Assembly (NCBI GenBank): GCA_031280615.1
Contig: JAITGO010000017.1
Coordinates: 558,001 to 622,000, forward strand
Length of the DNA stretch: 64,000 nt
Direction of reading: 5' to 3'
Source of the DNA: Desulfobulbus sp.
GTDB taxonomy: Bacteria > Desulfobacterota > Desulfobulbia > Desulfobulbales > Desulfobulbaceae
Shown here: positions 47,000 to 57,150 of the stretch, piece after piece
How the letters are laid out: every line of letters begins with the position of its first letter
How positions within the stretch are numbered: position 1 is the stretch's first letter
Made by a program: the position numbers and the translations under genes
Notes under the pieces: model-generated
Told to the model about the DNA's origin: nothing
Seen by the model: only the letters and a program-made list of their open reading frames with translations
Databases searched by the model: none

Positions 47000-47925
47000 A
47001 CAAGGGTTTTGATCCCCTCCCACTTTCGCTGCAGGATGTTGCTGTCGGCGAAACGAAGCCGTACTTCCACGCTTTCATCTTCAAAAGAAGTGCTTGGCAC
47101 CAATACTACTCCTTCCGGCAGGGAGATGGTGTCGGCAAAGCGTTGAAAGCCTTTTTCCATTTTTGTCTTTTCCGGCCAAACCAACGCAGCCAGGTGCTGA
47201 AGAAGTCCTTGTAGTTGCTGTGGAAGATTGTCCTGGCTGCGGTCCTTTTGTTGCCACTGGTCCAATAGGCTCTCGACGGAGCTGTTGTGCCGCAGGCACA
47301 GCTCGACCACCATTTCAACCAGCTTGAACTGCTTCGAGCCTCCGGGGCGATACGTCTCGATCAAGCCGATTAATGCCGTCTGGTCGGCAAGAGAAAGCTG
47401 TTTTATCAGCTTTCCGGCTTTCGAGGCGAGAAGCCCCCGGTGGATGGCGCGCACAGCGGCCGGTGCCAAGTGGAGTAGGGCGGTGAGTTCTTCGACCAGG
47501 TAGGAGTGCGGCTTGTGACCCATTAAAGGAAGCAGGGACAGCAATGTACTGCGGTCCAACAGTTGACTGGCTTGGCTGAGCAGATGTGCTTGCACGATCG
47601 GACTCAACTGGCTGAACGATGCCTGTTCATGGAGAATTTGCAGGGAAAAACGGAGGATTGCCGGCGTGTCCGGGGAGAGAATACGGCAGAGAACCGATTC
47701 AACTTCCAGAAATGAAAGAGCCCGATGCATGGGGCAGTCCGCCAGGAGCAGGTAGCTATCCGGCTGCTCCTCCCAAACCAGCAAAGGGGTTGTTTGGCCG
47801 AACTGTCGGAGGCGATCGATAAGTGCTCCATCGGGCAGTTCATCTGCGAGGGAGAGAAAAAATGGGTCGGTGCATTCAATGCACCTATTCTTGATTGTTT
47901 GAAAAAGGACGGGTTTGAGAGGCAT
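46990..47925 (-). CDS. Divergent ParB/Srx-like DNA-binding protein
   Basis: The 311-residue protein resembles the N-terminal half of ParB: SLADELPDGALIDRLRQFGQTTPLLVWEEQPDSYLLLADCPMHRALSFLEV matches a ParB 'sIrefGqiqPLvV...gelIaGerR' layout in which the Arg-rich GERR box has become CPMHRAL. A helical middle with an HTH-like region (about 150-205) and no clear C-terminal dimer domain follow. No parA is adjacent. The loss of the GERRxR CTPase motif suggests a role other than chromosome segregation. Family call is moderate. Confidence 0.55.
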   Translation of the reverse strand: MPLKPVLFQTIKNRCIECTDPFFLSLADELPDGALIDRLRQFGQTTPLLVWEEQPDSYLLLADCPMHRALSFLEVESVLCRILSPDTPAILRFSLQILHEQASFSQLSPIVQAHLLSQASQLLDRSTLLSLLPLMGHKPHSYLVEELTALLHLAPAAVRAIHRGLLASKAGKLIKQLSLADQTALIGLIETYRPGGSKQFKLVEMVVELCLRHNSSVESLLDQWQQKDRSQDNLPQQLQGLLQHLAALVWPEKTKMEKGFQRFADTISLPEGVVLVPSTSFEDESVEVRLRFADSNILQRKWEGIKTLVQS

Positions 47926-47979
47926 TGCAGCTCACAAAAGATCAAAAACCGGTTACAAACGGGTCGGACTGGAATAAAC

Positions 47980-48010
47980 AAAAAAGGCGCCTGCTACGCG
48001 CGGGCGCCTT
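47980..48010 (-). terminator. Rho-independent terminator after ihfA
   Basis: On the minus strand an 8-bp stem (AAGGCGCC/GGCGCCTT, 48003-48010 with 47984-47991) and 11-base loop are followed by a T-run (47980-47985). It lies 31 bases past the ihfA stop. Confidence 0.8.
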
Positions 48011-48040
48011 GATGTGTGGCAGTTCCGTAGAAGGCCGCCG

Positions 48041-48331
48041 CTATTTGGAATTGTTGATCCGAGAGCGCAATATCCCCGATGGTTTGAAGGTAACCACTCG
48101 GCGTGCATCAAGAGTCAATTCGCTACCGGTTTGGGGATTTCGGCCCCTTCGGGATTTTTTATCCTTGATATTGAATTTACCGAATCCGCTCAATAAGAGA
48201 TCTTCACCTGTGATCAACGAAGATTTGGAAAGCGACAGGAAGGTTTCAACGGAATCCGTGGATTGCGATTTGGTCAGGTTGGGATGGTTTTTGTACACTT
48301 GCTGTACAAGATCAGCCTTTGTCAGAGTCAT
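48041..48331 (-). CDS. ihfA: Integration host factor alpha-like protein (HU/IHF family)
   Basis: The 96-residue DNA-bending protein has the family helices MTLTKADLVQQVYKNHPNLTKSQ and the minor-groove arm GRNPQTG in SRRGRNPQTGSELTLDARR, with KPSGILRSRIN at the end. The K/R-G-R-N-P arm is shared by IHF and HU; the N-terminal T-K-A-D-L and internal pattern favour IHF alpha. Start at 48331 lies behind GGAGGTAAGGA. It has its own promoter overlapping the end of eno and a terminator right after it. Confidence 0.85.
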   Translation of the reverse strand: MTLTKADLVQQVYKNHPNLTKSQSTDSVETFLSLSKSSLITGEDLLLSGFGKFNIKDKKSRRGRNPQTGSELTLDARRVVTFKPSGILRSRINNSK

Positions 48332-48388
48332 GTTCCTTACCTCCAAGATAACTCGCAGTGAACGAATCGCATTGCAAACCTATTCAAT

Positions 48389-49752
<1,364 letters not shown>

Positions 49753-50958
49753 TTAGACAACGCTGGCAATTTTAAATATCGGCAGATACATCGCCACAAC
49801 AAGTCCGCCGATCATGCCGCCGAGAAAGACCATCATAAAAGGCTCGATCATGGCGGTCAAGTTTTCAACGGCCTGGTCAACCTCCTCGTCGTAAAAATCA
49901 GCGATTTTTTCCAGCATGATATCCAAGGCGCCCACTGATTCGCCCACGTTGATCATTTGGACGACCATGTTGGGGAATACCCCTGATTCTTCAAGGGGTT
50001 CGGCAATGGCCCGGCCCTCGGCGATACTTTCGGCAACCCGGATCACCGCCCGTTCGATGATCTTATTGCCTGCGGTCCGGGCGACCACCTGCAGCGAGTC
50101 GAGAATAGGCACGCCGCTTTGCAGCAGGGTACTCAAGGTTCTGGTGAACTTGGCGACCGCCACTTTACGTATCAGGGGGCCTATAACCGGCGACCAAAGG
50201 ATCATGTGGTCAATTCTCAGCCGGCCTTTATCGGTGCTGTAAATTTTTTTGATGATCCAGGAGAGCAGAACGAAGCCGATGATAACGAAGATTATGTAGG
50301 ATTGGACAAAATTGCTGGCATCGACGACCATTTGGGTCGGGGCCGGCAAGGTTGAGCCGAAGTCCTTGAACATTTTTTCAAAGACCGGGACCACAAAGAT
50401 CAAGATGACGCCGAGGATGAGTATCGAGATGCCGAGGCAGATCGTGGGGTAGGTCATGGCGCCTTTGATCTTTTTTTGCAGGGCCATGGCCTTTTCCTTG
50501 AAACCGGCCAATCTGGAGAGGATCGTGTCGAGAATACCGCCCAACTCACCTGCTTCGATCATGTTGGCATACAAGCTGTCGAAAATCTTCGGATGCTTGC
50601 GCATGGAATCGGCCAGGGTCGTACCGGTCTCGACATCCCCTTGAATGGAGGTGAGAACAGCCTTGAAGGTGGCGTTGCTCTGCTGCTTGCCCAGAATCTG
50701 CAAGGATTGGACAAGGGGCAGGCCCGCATCAATCATAGTGGAGAGCTGGCGGGTGAAAATAACCAGGTCCCTACCGGTGACTTTGGGCTGGAAAAGCTTG
50801 ATGTTTTCGAGGAGATCTTTGGGCTTCGGTTTGATGGTCGGATTATCGATCCGCATTCGCCGAAGTTGGGCACGAGCCCCTGCTTCATCGATGGCCTCGA
50901 CTTCGCCCTTGCGTTTTTCGCCGTAGCTATTTTTTCCCTTCCAAACATAAATAGGCAT
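49753..50958 (-). CDS. pilC: Type IV pilus / type II secretion inner-membrane platform protein PilC
   Basis: The 401-residue polytopic protein has two repeated T2SSF domains (about 68-190 and 270-395), each with the pattern LxxLxxxLxxGxxLxxxLxxL and the GE-x-G-x-L (EAGELGGILD, NVGESVGALD) motif, plus three membrane helices (about 170-190, 220-240, 375-395). It anchors the assembly ATPase of type IV pili. The start is at MPIYVWKGKN, the standard PilC N terminus. No other pil gene lies in the window; it is beside eno instead, which is unusual but not unknown for scattered pil genes. Confidence 0.9.
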   Translation of the reverse strand: MPIYVWKGKNSYGEKRKGEVEAIDEAGARAQLRRMRIDNPTIKPKPKDLLENIKLFQPKVTGRDLVIFTRQLSTMIDAGLPLVQSLQILGKQQSNATFKAVLTSIQGDVETGTTLADSMRKHPKIFDSLYANMIEAGELGGILDTILSRLAGFKEKAMALQKKIKGAMTYPTICLGISILILGVILIFVVPVFEKMFKDFGSTLPAPTQMVVDASNFVQSYIIFVIIGFVLLSWIIKKIYSTDKGRLRIDHMILWSPVIGPLIRKVAVAKFTRTLSTLLQSGVPILDSLQVVARTAGNKIIERAVIRVAESIAEGRAIAEPLEESGVFPNMVVQMINVGESVGALDIMLEKIADFYDEEVDQAVENLTAMIEPFMMVFLGGMIGGLVVAMYLPIFKIASVV

Positions 50959-51013
50959 GAGGAAATCTCCGGGAAAATTCCTTAAAGTTGGTAAGAGGTA
51001 TGTGGATAAGCTG

Positions 51014-51042
51014 TTGACAGAAACCAGGATAGTCTTTATAGA
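51014..51042 (+). promoter_or_regulatory. Sigma70-type promoter for the PxxKW-protein gene
   Basis: TTGACA (51014-51019) and TATAGA (51037-51042) are 17 bases apart in the divergent region between pilC and the small Cys-rich gene, about 105 bases before its ATG. Confidence 0.5.
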
Positions 51043-51149
51043 TATCGCCTTCAAGCATCCCGACCGCGATGTTTGGACAATCAATTAATTGTAGGGAAGA
51101 TTTTTTTCTGATTCAAGAAAAAGTTTATTTTTTTTCAGGAGTTGGCAAT

Positions 51150-51395
51150 ATGCAAGCGAGCAATGCGGCTAAATTCAGCGCCGGGTCGTTTCTGCCGGTT
51201 ATCGAGCAGTGCAACGGATGTGAACGGATCGTCGAAGTGGAGGGCGGGCAGTTTTGTGACACATATATGAATCCGGCTGCAAAATGGCGCTTGGGTATCT
51301 GCAATTTCGCAACGCATGCCAAACCCGATGTGAAAGTGGTGAAGATCCGCGTTAACCCGCTCAAGGCAGCCAAGCGGGCTTCCCGCCGGAAATAG
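51150..51395 (+). CDS. PxxKW-family cysteine-rich protein
   Basis: The 81-residue protein has the NPAAKW motif (PxxKW) and Cys residues in CNGCERI, FCDTY and GICNF, matching a small family of cysteine-rich proteins found mainly in sulfate- and metal-reducing bacteria, of unknown function; metal or iron-sulfur binding is likely. The basic tail (KAAKRASRRK) may bind nucleic acid. A GGAG precedes the ATG at 51150; the upstream in-frame ATG at 51069 is unlikely. Confidence 0.75.
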   Translation: MQASNAAKFSAGSFLPVIEQCNGCERIVEVEGGQFCDTYMNPAAKWRLGICNFATHAKPDVKVVKIRVNPLKAAKRASRRK

Positions 51396-51411
51396 CGCTT
51401 TATCGTAGGGA

Positions 51412-51467
51412 CCGGAGAGAGCTTTCTCTGTTGACAGGACCTCACGAGTTCTGACTCCTCTCTCCGG
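51412..51467 (+). terminator. Long-loop inverted repeat after the PxxKW gene
   Basis: A perfect 10-bp inverted repeat (51412-51421 with 51458-51467, CCGGAGAGAG) encloses 36 bases and is followed by CATTTTC. It may be a terminator with a large loop. Confidence 0.45.
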
Positions 51468-51593
51468 CATTTTCATTCGCGTCACTCTCTTCTACCCGAA
51501 TTCCCTCCGAGCCGGGGCCTGGAATCGGGTAGTTTTTTTGCGCAGGATACGCGGCTGTGGCCAGGGGCACAATGCGGCGTGCCGGCCGCATAT

Positions 51594-52283
51594 CTAAGCC
51601 TGTCTCTGGCCGAACAAGGCCGTCCCCACCCGAACAAGCGTCGCCCCCTCTTCAATAGCGACCGCGTAGTCGCTGGACATCCCCATGGAAAGTTCGACCT
51701 CGGCATTGCTCGCAAAGAGATCGTAGGAGGCGAGCCGCTGAGCCAGTTGCCGCAATGCGCTGAAATAGGGGCGACTCTGTTCCGGGTCGGGCGAGTAGGG
51801 CGGCATCGTCATCAGGCCAAGAACTCGAAGATTGGTCTCGCCGACTATTTTCCGCAGCAGCAGCTCGGCTTGTTCGGGTAGCACCCCCGATTTCTGCGGC
51901 TCCCGGCCGATGTTGACCTGGAGCAGGATGGAGAGGGGGTTGCCGAGCAAACGGGCATGGCTGTCCAAGGCAGCGGCCACTTTCCAGCGGTCAACCGTCT
52001 CAATGACATCGAAAAGCTCTGCCGCCTGCTTTGCCTTGTTGCTCTGGAGGTGGCCGATGAAGTGCCATTGGAGCAGAGCGGGCAGACGCGTCATTTTATC
52101 GGCGGCCTCTTGGAGATAGTTCTCGCCGAACAGTATCTGCCCGGCCTGCACCGCCTCAAGCATCGAATCGGTGCCCACGGTTTTGCTGACGGCAACCAGT
52201 TTGACCGCTTCCGGGTTTCTACCGGCTTGCCGGGCCGAACGGGCGATGGTTTCCCGGATACGGGCAAGATTATCGCAGACCAT
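51594..52283 (-). CDS. yggS: YggS-family PLP homeostasis protein
   Basis: The 229-residue protein binds pyridoxal phosphate and keeps its level balanced; it has no known catalysis. Lys34 in LVAVSKTV is the PLP lysine, HFIGHLQSNKAKQ and SMGMSSDY complete the site. The ATG at 52283 overlaps the end of tatD by about 14 bases (ATG at 52289 is also possible), so the two are one transcript. Confidence 0.9.
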   Translation of the reverse strand: MVCDNLARIRETIARSARQAGRNPEAVKLVAVSKTVGTDSMLEAVQAGQILFGENYLQEAADKMTRLPALLQWHFIGHLQSNKAKQAAELFDVIETVDRWKVAAALDSHARLLGNPLSILLQVNIGREPQKSGVLPEQAELLLRKIVGETNLRVLGLMTMPPYSPDPEQSRPYFSALRQLAQRLASYDLFASNAEVELSMGMSSDYAVAIEEGATLVRVGTALFGQRQA

Positions 52284-53109
52284 GGTCATCGCGGACGAGT
52301 TGAAACAGCCGAACGGCATTTGCAGTGGTGGCCTGGGCCACCTCGTCAAGGGAAAGCATTTTGAGATCAGCGATTTTCTGGGCCGTGAGCAGAAGCAATT
52401 TCGGTTCGTTGCGCTTGCCGCGGAAAGGGACTGGAGCCAGGTAGGGGCCATCGGTCTCCATCAGCAGGTGTTGAAGATCGATGGTTTGGGCAACCTCATG
52501 CAATGGGTGAGCATTGGCAAAGGTGACCACGCCGGGAATCGAGATCAAAAAGCCGGCATCGATCATCGTCTCGGCCAGGCGCCGATCACCCGAAAAGCAG
52601 TGCATGACTCCTCCCTTGGGAAAGGGACCGGCTTCCTTGATCAGGCGGCACACGTCTTCGTGGGCCTCGCGATCGTGGATCACCACCGGCAGGCCGAGCT
52701 CCCTGGCCAAATGAAGCTGTTCCGAAAAGGCCCGCAACTGCACCTCTCGGGGAGCGTAGTTTTTGACATAATCAAGCCCGATTTCGCCGTACCCGACCAC
52801 CAGCCGGTGCCCCGCCAGGGCGGCTATCCGGCGTAGGTTTCCGGGGGTGGCTGTGTGAGCGTCGTGGGGGTGGATCCCCACGGTGGCGAAAATATTGGGA
52901 TTGCGTTCGGCAAGCGACACTGCCTCCTCGGAACTGGTCAGGTCGATCCCGATGGTGATAATGCGCTTGACGCCGTGTTGAGCTGCAGAGTGGAGGACAT
53001 CGGCCAAATCGGTCGAATAATCGTCCATGTCGAGGTGGCAATGGGTATCAACGAGTTCCGATTGCGCTGAAAGCGCCGGCAGTGGCGCGGAAGGTCTTGC
53101 TGGCTGCAT
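52270..53109 (-). CDS. tatD: TatD-family deoxyribonuclease
   Basis: The 279-residue metal-dependent hydrolase starts, after a short Pro/Ala-rich leader, with the metal motif DTHCHLDM, and has TVGIHPHDA, VGYGEIGLDYVKNYAP, VVIHDREAHED, VMHCFSGD and LMETDGPYLAPVP: all ligands of the TIM-barrel family. TatD enzymes have DNase activity with roles in DNA quality control. The start is uncertain: ATG at 53109 or an upstream TTG. Confidence 0.9.
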   Translation of the reverse strand: MQPARPSAPLPALSAQSELVDTHCHLDMDDYSTDLADVLHSAAQHGVKRIITIGIDLTSSEEAVSLAERNPNIFATVGIHPHDAHTATPGNLRRIAALAGHRLVVGYGEIGLDYVKNYAPREVQLRAFSEQLHLARELGLPVVIHDREAHEDVCRLIKEAGPFPKGGVMHCFSGDRRLAETMIDAGFLISIPGVVTFANAHPLHEVAQTIDLQHLLMETDGPYLAPVPFRGKRNEPKLLLLTAQKIADLKMLSLDEVAQATTANAVRLFQLVRDDHGLR

Positions 53110-53498
53110 GAAGAATGAAAGGGGTGACGCTTTGTTGGTCAATGTTTGGGGCAACAAGGCCCGGACTTGTTGAAGGTGGCGCTGCCCGCGCCTTCAGGCG
53201 GTGGACAGCGAGTTCTTATCATAGTGAATGTTTGTTGACATTAAAACCTTTATTTTTTACAACTGCTTGTCATGGTTTTCCTCCCGTTTTTTCACCCGGT
53301 CCGGTGAGCGATCTCCGGATGCCAAGTTCCCAGCTCTGATCGATAGTGTCGGCTCCGGCATTGCGCCCAGTCCGCAACAGGGAAATAATGGGGTGAAAAA
53401 TCGGGAAGAAAAAGGTAGTCGCGACCTGTTGCCCGATGCGGGGAGGTCCCGGCATGGAACCGATGGAGTGTCCTCGATGAATCGAAGGGAGTGGTCAA
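53110..53498. other. Intergenic region between divergent tatD and the lipoprotein gene
   Basis: No gene is supported in these 389 bases. A candidate promoter (53235-53263) lies near the middle; the rest forms a long leader with no recognised riboswitch. Confidence 0.5.
53235..53263 (+). promoter_or_regulatory. Possible sigma70 promoter for the lipoprotein-coaBC-darP genes
   Basis: A perfect TTGACA (53235-53240) and TACAAC (53258-53263, four of six matches) are 17 bases apart, giving a leader of about 230 bases before the lipoprotein ATG. Confidence 0.4.
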
Positions 53499-54008
53499 AT
53501 GCAGAAATCTAAGAGTATGCGGTGGGTTCTTTTTTTTGGCGTGGCCTTGGCGCTGATGCTTACCGGCGGTTGTGCGAATAGGGGCATGGTGGGTTCTGAC
53601 AGTGCAGGGGCACCGCAGTTAAGCAATTTTGCCGATGATATCAAAGACATAACGATTCCGACCGAACTCGAGTGGGACCGGAAGAGTTCGACGGTGATCA
53701 AGACCGAATCGTTCCGTGGCGGCATTTTCACCTATAAGGGACGGGCGGAAGTCATGTCGCTCAAAGATTACATGGTCGCCTCCATGCAGGATAACAAATG
53801 GCGGCTGGTGGGCGAGACCGCTTCTAAAGACATCATGCTGGCTTTTGTCAAACCCAACAAGACCTGTATGATGGTGATCGCCGAAGGCGTGCTTGGCAAA
53901 ACCGAGCTCAAGCTGTATGTGGCCATCGACAAGACCGGCGGCGGCAGCGGCTCCAGCGGCTCCAGCGGCTCCAGCGGCGGCGCGACCCACGATGCCTTCA
54001 TGCAATAA
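53499..54008 (+). CDS. Putative lipoprotein of unknown function with a Ser/Gly repeat tail
   Basis: The 169-residue protein has a lipoprotein signal with lipobox LTGGC (Cys25). The mature part (about 45-150) has alternating strands (IPTELEWDRKSSTVIKTESF, GIFTYKGRAEVMSLKDYMVA, MLAFVKPNKTCMMVIAEG), a layout I have seen in conserved Desulfobulbaceae-type lipoproteins but cannot name. It ends in a flexible (GSS)3-GG linker of exact 9-base repeats. It is five bases upstream of coaBC, so the genes are co-transcribed. Function unknown. Confidence 0.7.
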   Translation: MQKSKSMRWVLFFGVALALMLTGGCANRGMVGSDSAGAPQLSNFADDIKDITIPTELEWDRKSSTVIKTESFRGGIFTYKGRAEVMSLKDYMVASMQDNKWRLVGETASKDIMLAFVKPNKTCMMVIAEGVLGKTELKLYVAIDKTGGGSGSSGSSGSSGGATHDAFMQ

Positions 54009-54013
54009 CGCGC

Positions 54014-55225
54014 ATGCCGGATCTGCGCGGTAAAAGAATCCTGCTCGGCGTCACCGGATCCATCGCCGCCTACAAGGCGGCCGATTGGCTCCGGTCGCTG
54101 GTCAAGGAAGAAGCCAGGGTCACGGTCGTCATGACCGAGGCTGCCGAGCGGTTTGTCTCGCCGCTCACCTTTTCCGCCCTGAGCGGCCAGTCCGTGTATC
54201 GCGACATGTTCGACGAGGCGCCGGACCGGATCATGGCGCACATCAATCTCTCCAGGGAAGCGGATGCCATTTTGGTCGCACCCGCCACGGCCCAGACCAT
54301 TGCCCGGCTTGCCCATGGCATGGCGGACAATCTTCTGTCCACGGTCATCCTGGCCGCACGCATCCCCGTGATTATCTGCCCGGCGATGAATTCGTTCATG
54401 CTGAGTCATCCAGCCACCCAGGACAACATCCGGCGCCTGGAATCCTTTGGCTACCATTTTGTGCAGCCGGGCAGCGGCGAACTTGCCTGCGGCGAGATCG
54501 GCGACGGCCGGCTGTCCGATTGGGATGTGGCCAGGGAAACGCTGCTTTCCCTGTTCCAGCCCAATGACCTCAAGGGGCAGACGGTCCTGATCACCGCCGG
54601 GCCGACCCGGGAAGCCTTGGACCCGGCCCGCTTTCTCACTAACCGCTCCAGCGGCAAGATGGGATTTGCCCTGGCCCGAACCGCCCGACGCAGAGGGGCG
54701 GAAGTCATTCTGGTCGCCGGTCCGGTGCAATTGTCCGATCCGCCGGGGATCGAGGCGGTGCATGTGACCACTGCCGAGGAGATGCGGCGGGCGGTCATGG
54801 ATCGGGCCACGACGGCGGATGTCGTGGTCAAGTCCGCCGCGGTGGCCGATTTCAGACCTTTAGTGTGTGCCGACCATAAAATCAAGAAGGGACAGCAAGG
54901 CATCCAACTCGATTTGATCAAGAATCCCGACATCCTGGCCGAGTTGGGAGCCATGCGCACTCACGGACGGATCTTGGTGGGCTTTGCGGCAGAAAGCCGG
55001 GATCACGCCGACGAGGGGCAGAGAAAGCTGCGGGAGAAGAACGTGGACCTGATGGTGGTCAACGATATCCTGGGCGCCTCGACCGGCTTCGACGTGGAAA
55101 CCAACCAGGTGACCCTGATCGATCGCAGGGAAGCGCTCACCTTGCCCCTGCTCTCCAAAGAAGAGACTGCGGATCGAATTTGGGACAAGGTTCTTCAGCT
55201 GCAGAGCGAATCGTCTGCGGCATAG
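54014..55225 (+). CDS. coaBC: Bifunctional phosphopantothenoylcysteine decarboxylase / phosphopantothenate-cysteine ligase
   Basis: CoaBC carries out two consecutive CoA steps. The N-terminal flavin domain has the GVTGSIAAYKAADW start, active His76 in MAHINLS, the PAMN segment (CPAMNSFM) and the Cys159 in GSGELACGEIGDGRL. The C-terminal ligase (about 190-400) has LITAGPTREALDPARFLTNRSSGKMG and KSAAVADFRP. The length of 403 is normal. With coaD and coaX this gives most of the CoA pathway in one window. Confidence 0.95.
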   Translation: MPDLRGKRILLGVTGSIAAYKAADWLRSLVKEEARVTVVMTEAAERFVSPLTFSALSGQSVYRDMFDEAPDRIMAHINLSREADAILVAPATAQTIARLAHGMADNLLSTVILAARIPVIICPAMNSFMLSHPATQDNIRRLESFGYHFVQPGSGELACGEIGDGRLSDWDVARETLLSLFQPNDLKGQTVLITAGPTREALDPARFLTNRSSGKMGFALARTARRRGAEVILVAGPVQLSDPPGIEAVHVTTAEEMRRAVMDRATTADVVVKSAAVADFRPLVCADHKIKKGQQGIQLDLIKNPDILAELGAMRTHGRILVGFAAESRDHADEGQRKLREKNVDLMVVNDILGASTGFDVETNQVTLIDRREALTLPLLSKEETADRIWDKVLQLQSESSAA

Positions 55226-55248
55226 ATGGGTCGGAAGTTGGTGGAAGC

Positions 55249-55797
55249 ATGCAGATAAGCCGGTCCGAGCAGAAAAGAAGGGTCAAGGAGATAGAGCGGC
55301 TGGTGGCTGAACTGGTGACTCTGCCCGCCCCAATTGTGAACCAGGCACCGGTGCCCGAGGAATTCAAGCAGCAAATCCGGGAGGCGGCGGCATTGCGAGG
55401 GGCAGCCCGGCAGCGCCAGATCAAGTATCTGACCAAGATGGCGCAACAATTTCAGCTTGAGGCGCTCTACGATTTGGTCAGCCGGCATCGCGGCCATGCG
55501 CTGGCGAGCCGAAAACAGATGCATGCGCTGGAGTTTTATCGCGACGCCTTGATCGAGGAGGCGCTGGAGCAACAGGAACGTTGCCGGCACACGGGCGAGG
55601 CGTGCGAAGAACAGTGGCCAAGCCAGACCATAACCGCGCTGCAAGCCGAAATGCCGGGAATTGAGCCGCTTGCCCTGCTGCGGCTCGCCGCACTCTTTGC
55701 CCGGACTCGAAATCCCCGCTATAGCCGCGAAATCTTCCGCTCTCTGCGGTCCGTTCAGGAAGCGCAGCAGCGAAACAGCCGCACCGAGAGGGAGTGA
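55249..55797 (+). CDS. darP: YjgA/DarP-family ribosome maturation protein
   Basis: DarP (DUF615, formerly YjgA) binds late 50S intermediates. The 182-residue helical protein has the family start SRSEQKRRVKEIERLVAELV, LPAP and ARQRQIKYLTKMAQQ, and RSLRSV near the end. The ATG at 55249 has a GGTGGAA site. It is 23 bases after coaBC. Confidence 0.85.
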   Translation: MQISRSEQKRRVKEIERLVAELVTLPAPIVNQAPVPEEFKQQIREAAALRGAARQRQIKYLTKMAQQFQLEALYDLVSRHRGHALASRKQMHALEFYRDALIEEALEQQERCRHTGEACEEQWPSQTITALQAEMPGIEPLALLRLAALFARTRNPRYSREIFRSLRSVQEAQQRNSRTERE

Positions 55798-55852
55798 CTA
55801 GGCCGCTCCGCCTGGGCTCGCCGTTGCAGGTCTCCCCGTTCCGGACGCAAAA

Positions 55853-56764
55853 CTAGTCTTCTTTCCGCATCTTGCGGGCGTAGGTGGCCGCTTCGATGCC
55901 GGCGATACATCCTTCACCCACTGCCTTGGCCATCTGATAAGGAGGGCCGACTATATCGCCTGCGGCGAAAATTCCAGGAATATTGGTGGATTGATGCCGG
56001 TCGACCGCGATATGCTTGAACGATTCCGTATCAAGCTGAACGCCGATCTGGGTCGCCAGTTCAAGGGCACCCTTGGAGCCCAACTCGATGAAGATACCCT
56101 CGGTTTCCAAGGTCTGGCCGTTGGCCAGCACAAGCGAATTGACCATTTTTTCGCCATTGATCTGCTTGATCGAACCGTGGATACGTTCGACCTTGCTTTT
56201 CTCCAGCCGCTCCATCAGTTCTGCGGAGACGTTGAGCTGTTCCGCGACCAGATAGACCTTGGAAGCATAGTCGAGGAGGGTCAGGGCACCGTCCACGGCG
56301 GCGCTGCGGTCGCCGGTGACCGTGACGACCGCGCCCCGGTAGAAATTGGCGTCGCAATCCACGCAATAGGAAACACCCCGGCCCGACAATTCCTTTTCAC
56401 CGGGAACATTGAGTTTTTTTTTCGACACGCCCATGGAAAAAATAAGGGAACGGCTGGCAACGGTTGCGCCGCTTTCCAGTTCGACATGAAAGAGATCGTC
56501 CGCCAAGGCAATGCTCAGCACATCCTCGCGCGAGGTTTCGGTGCCGAATCGCATTGCCTGCTCGACGCCAAGCCGCAGGAGATCGGCCCCCGAGGCGACA
56601 CCGGGAACAAAGGCGTAGTTTTCGAGGTGGGCTTCGTGCAGCGCCGAATTTTCGATGCGTCCCAACATGAGGACCCGGGTTTTTCTTCTGGAGGCATGGA
56701 TGGCGGCCTGAATGCCGGCAGGTCCCGTGCCGATGATGACGACATCGTATGTTTGAACGGACAT
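55853..56764 (-). CDS. Thioredoxin-reductase-like FAD/NAD(P) oxidoreductase
   Basis: The 303-residue protein has the FAD motif VVIIGTGPAGIQAAIHA, the redox-active pair CVDC (Cys134, Cys137) in GVSYCVDCDANFY and the C-terminal FAD motif GIFAAGDIVGPPYQMAKAVGEG. TrxB usually has CATC; the Asp at the third position and the missing GGGxxA NADPH signature (VTVTGDRSAAVDGA instead) suggest a divergent member, perhaps using a different electron donor such as ferredoxin or a different thioredoxin. It is alone on its strand. Confidence 0.8.
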   Translation of the reverse strand: MSVQTYDVVIIGTGPAGIQAAIHASRRKTRVLMLGRIENSALHEAHLENYAFVPGVASGADLLRLGVEQAMRFGTETSREDVLSIALADDLFHVELESGATVASRSLIFSMGVSKKKLNVPGEKELSGRGVSYCVDCDANFYRGAVVTVTGDRSAAVDGALTLLDYASKVYLVAEQLNVSAELMERLEKSKVERIHGSIKQINGEKMVNSLVLANGQTLETEGIFIELGSKGALELATQIGVQLDTESFKHIAVDRHQSTNIPGIFAAGDIVGPPYQMAKAVGEGCIAGIEAATYARKMRKED

Positions 56765-57150
56765 GTGCTGCTCCTTTATTGATCAAAGAGGGAAAGCCTC
56801 GGGCGAGCCGTCTGGCTGTCGCGCATGGACTGAACTCGATGATTTGTACCTCATCCCCAGATCGAGGTCGACAGATTTATTGATTTCGTATATGTTTGAA
56901 GGTTATTGTTATCAGCCTCAATGGTCGGTGCGGCCTCTGCATCGAAGGCAGACCAACAGCAGTGCAATGTTCTCTTTGGCCCGCTTGCAGAATGTGCCGC
57001 TTACGCCAGGGTATAGGCTGTACAGCGGGTTGTGTTTTTCAGCGTCTTTCCGGAGCACGAGCTGCTGCAGTGGACCGGAGGCGAGGGCCGGGGCCGGTTG
57101 CGGCTCATGGCTGACTCCTGGCAAGATGAACATCAACAACAAGGAACGTC
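56765..57150. other. Intergenic region between divergent trxB-like gene and tolQ
   Basis: These 386 bases carry no supported gene, and no promoter stood out clearly by eye. AAGGA precedes the tolQ GTG. Confidence 0.5.
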
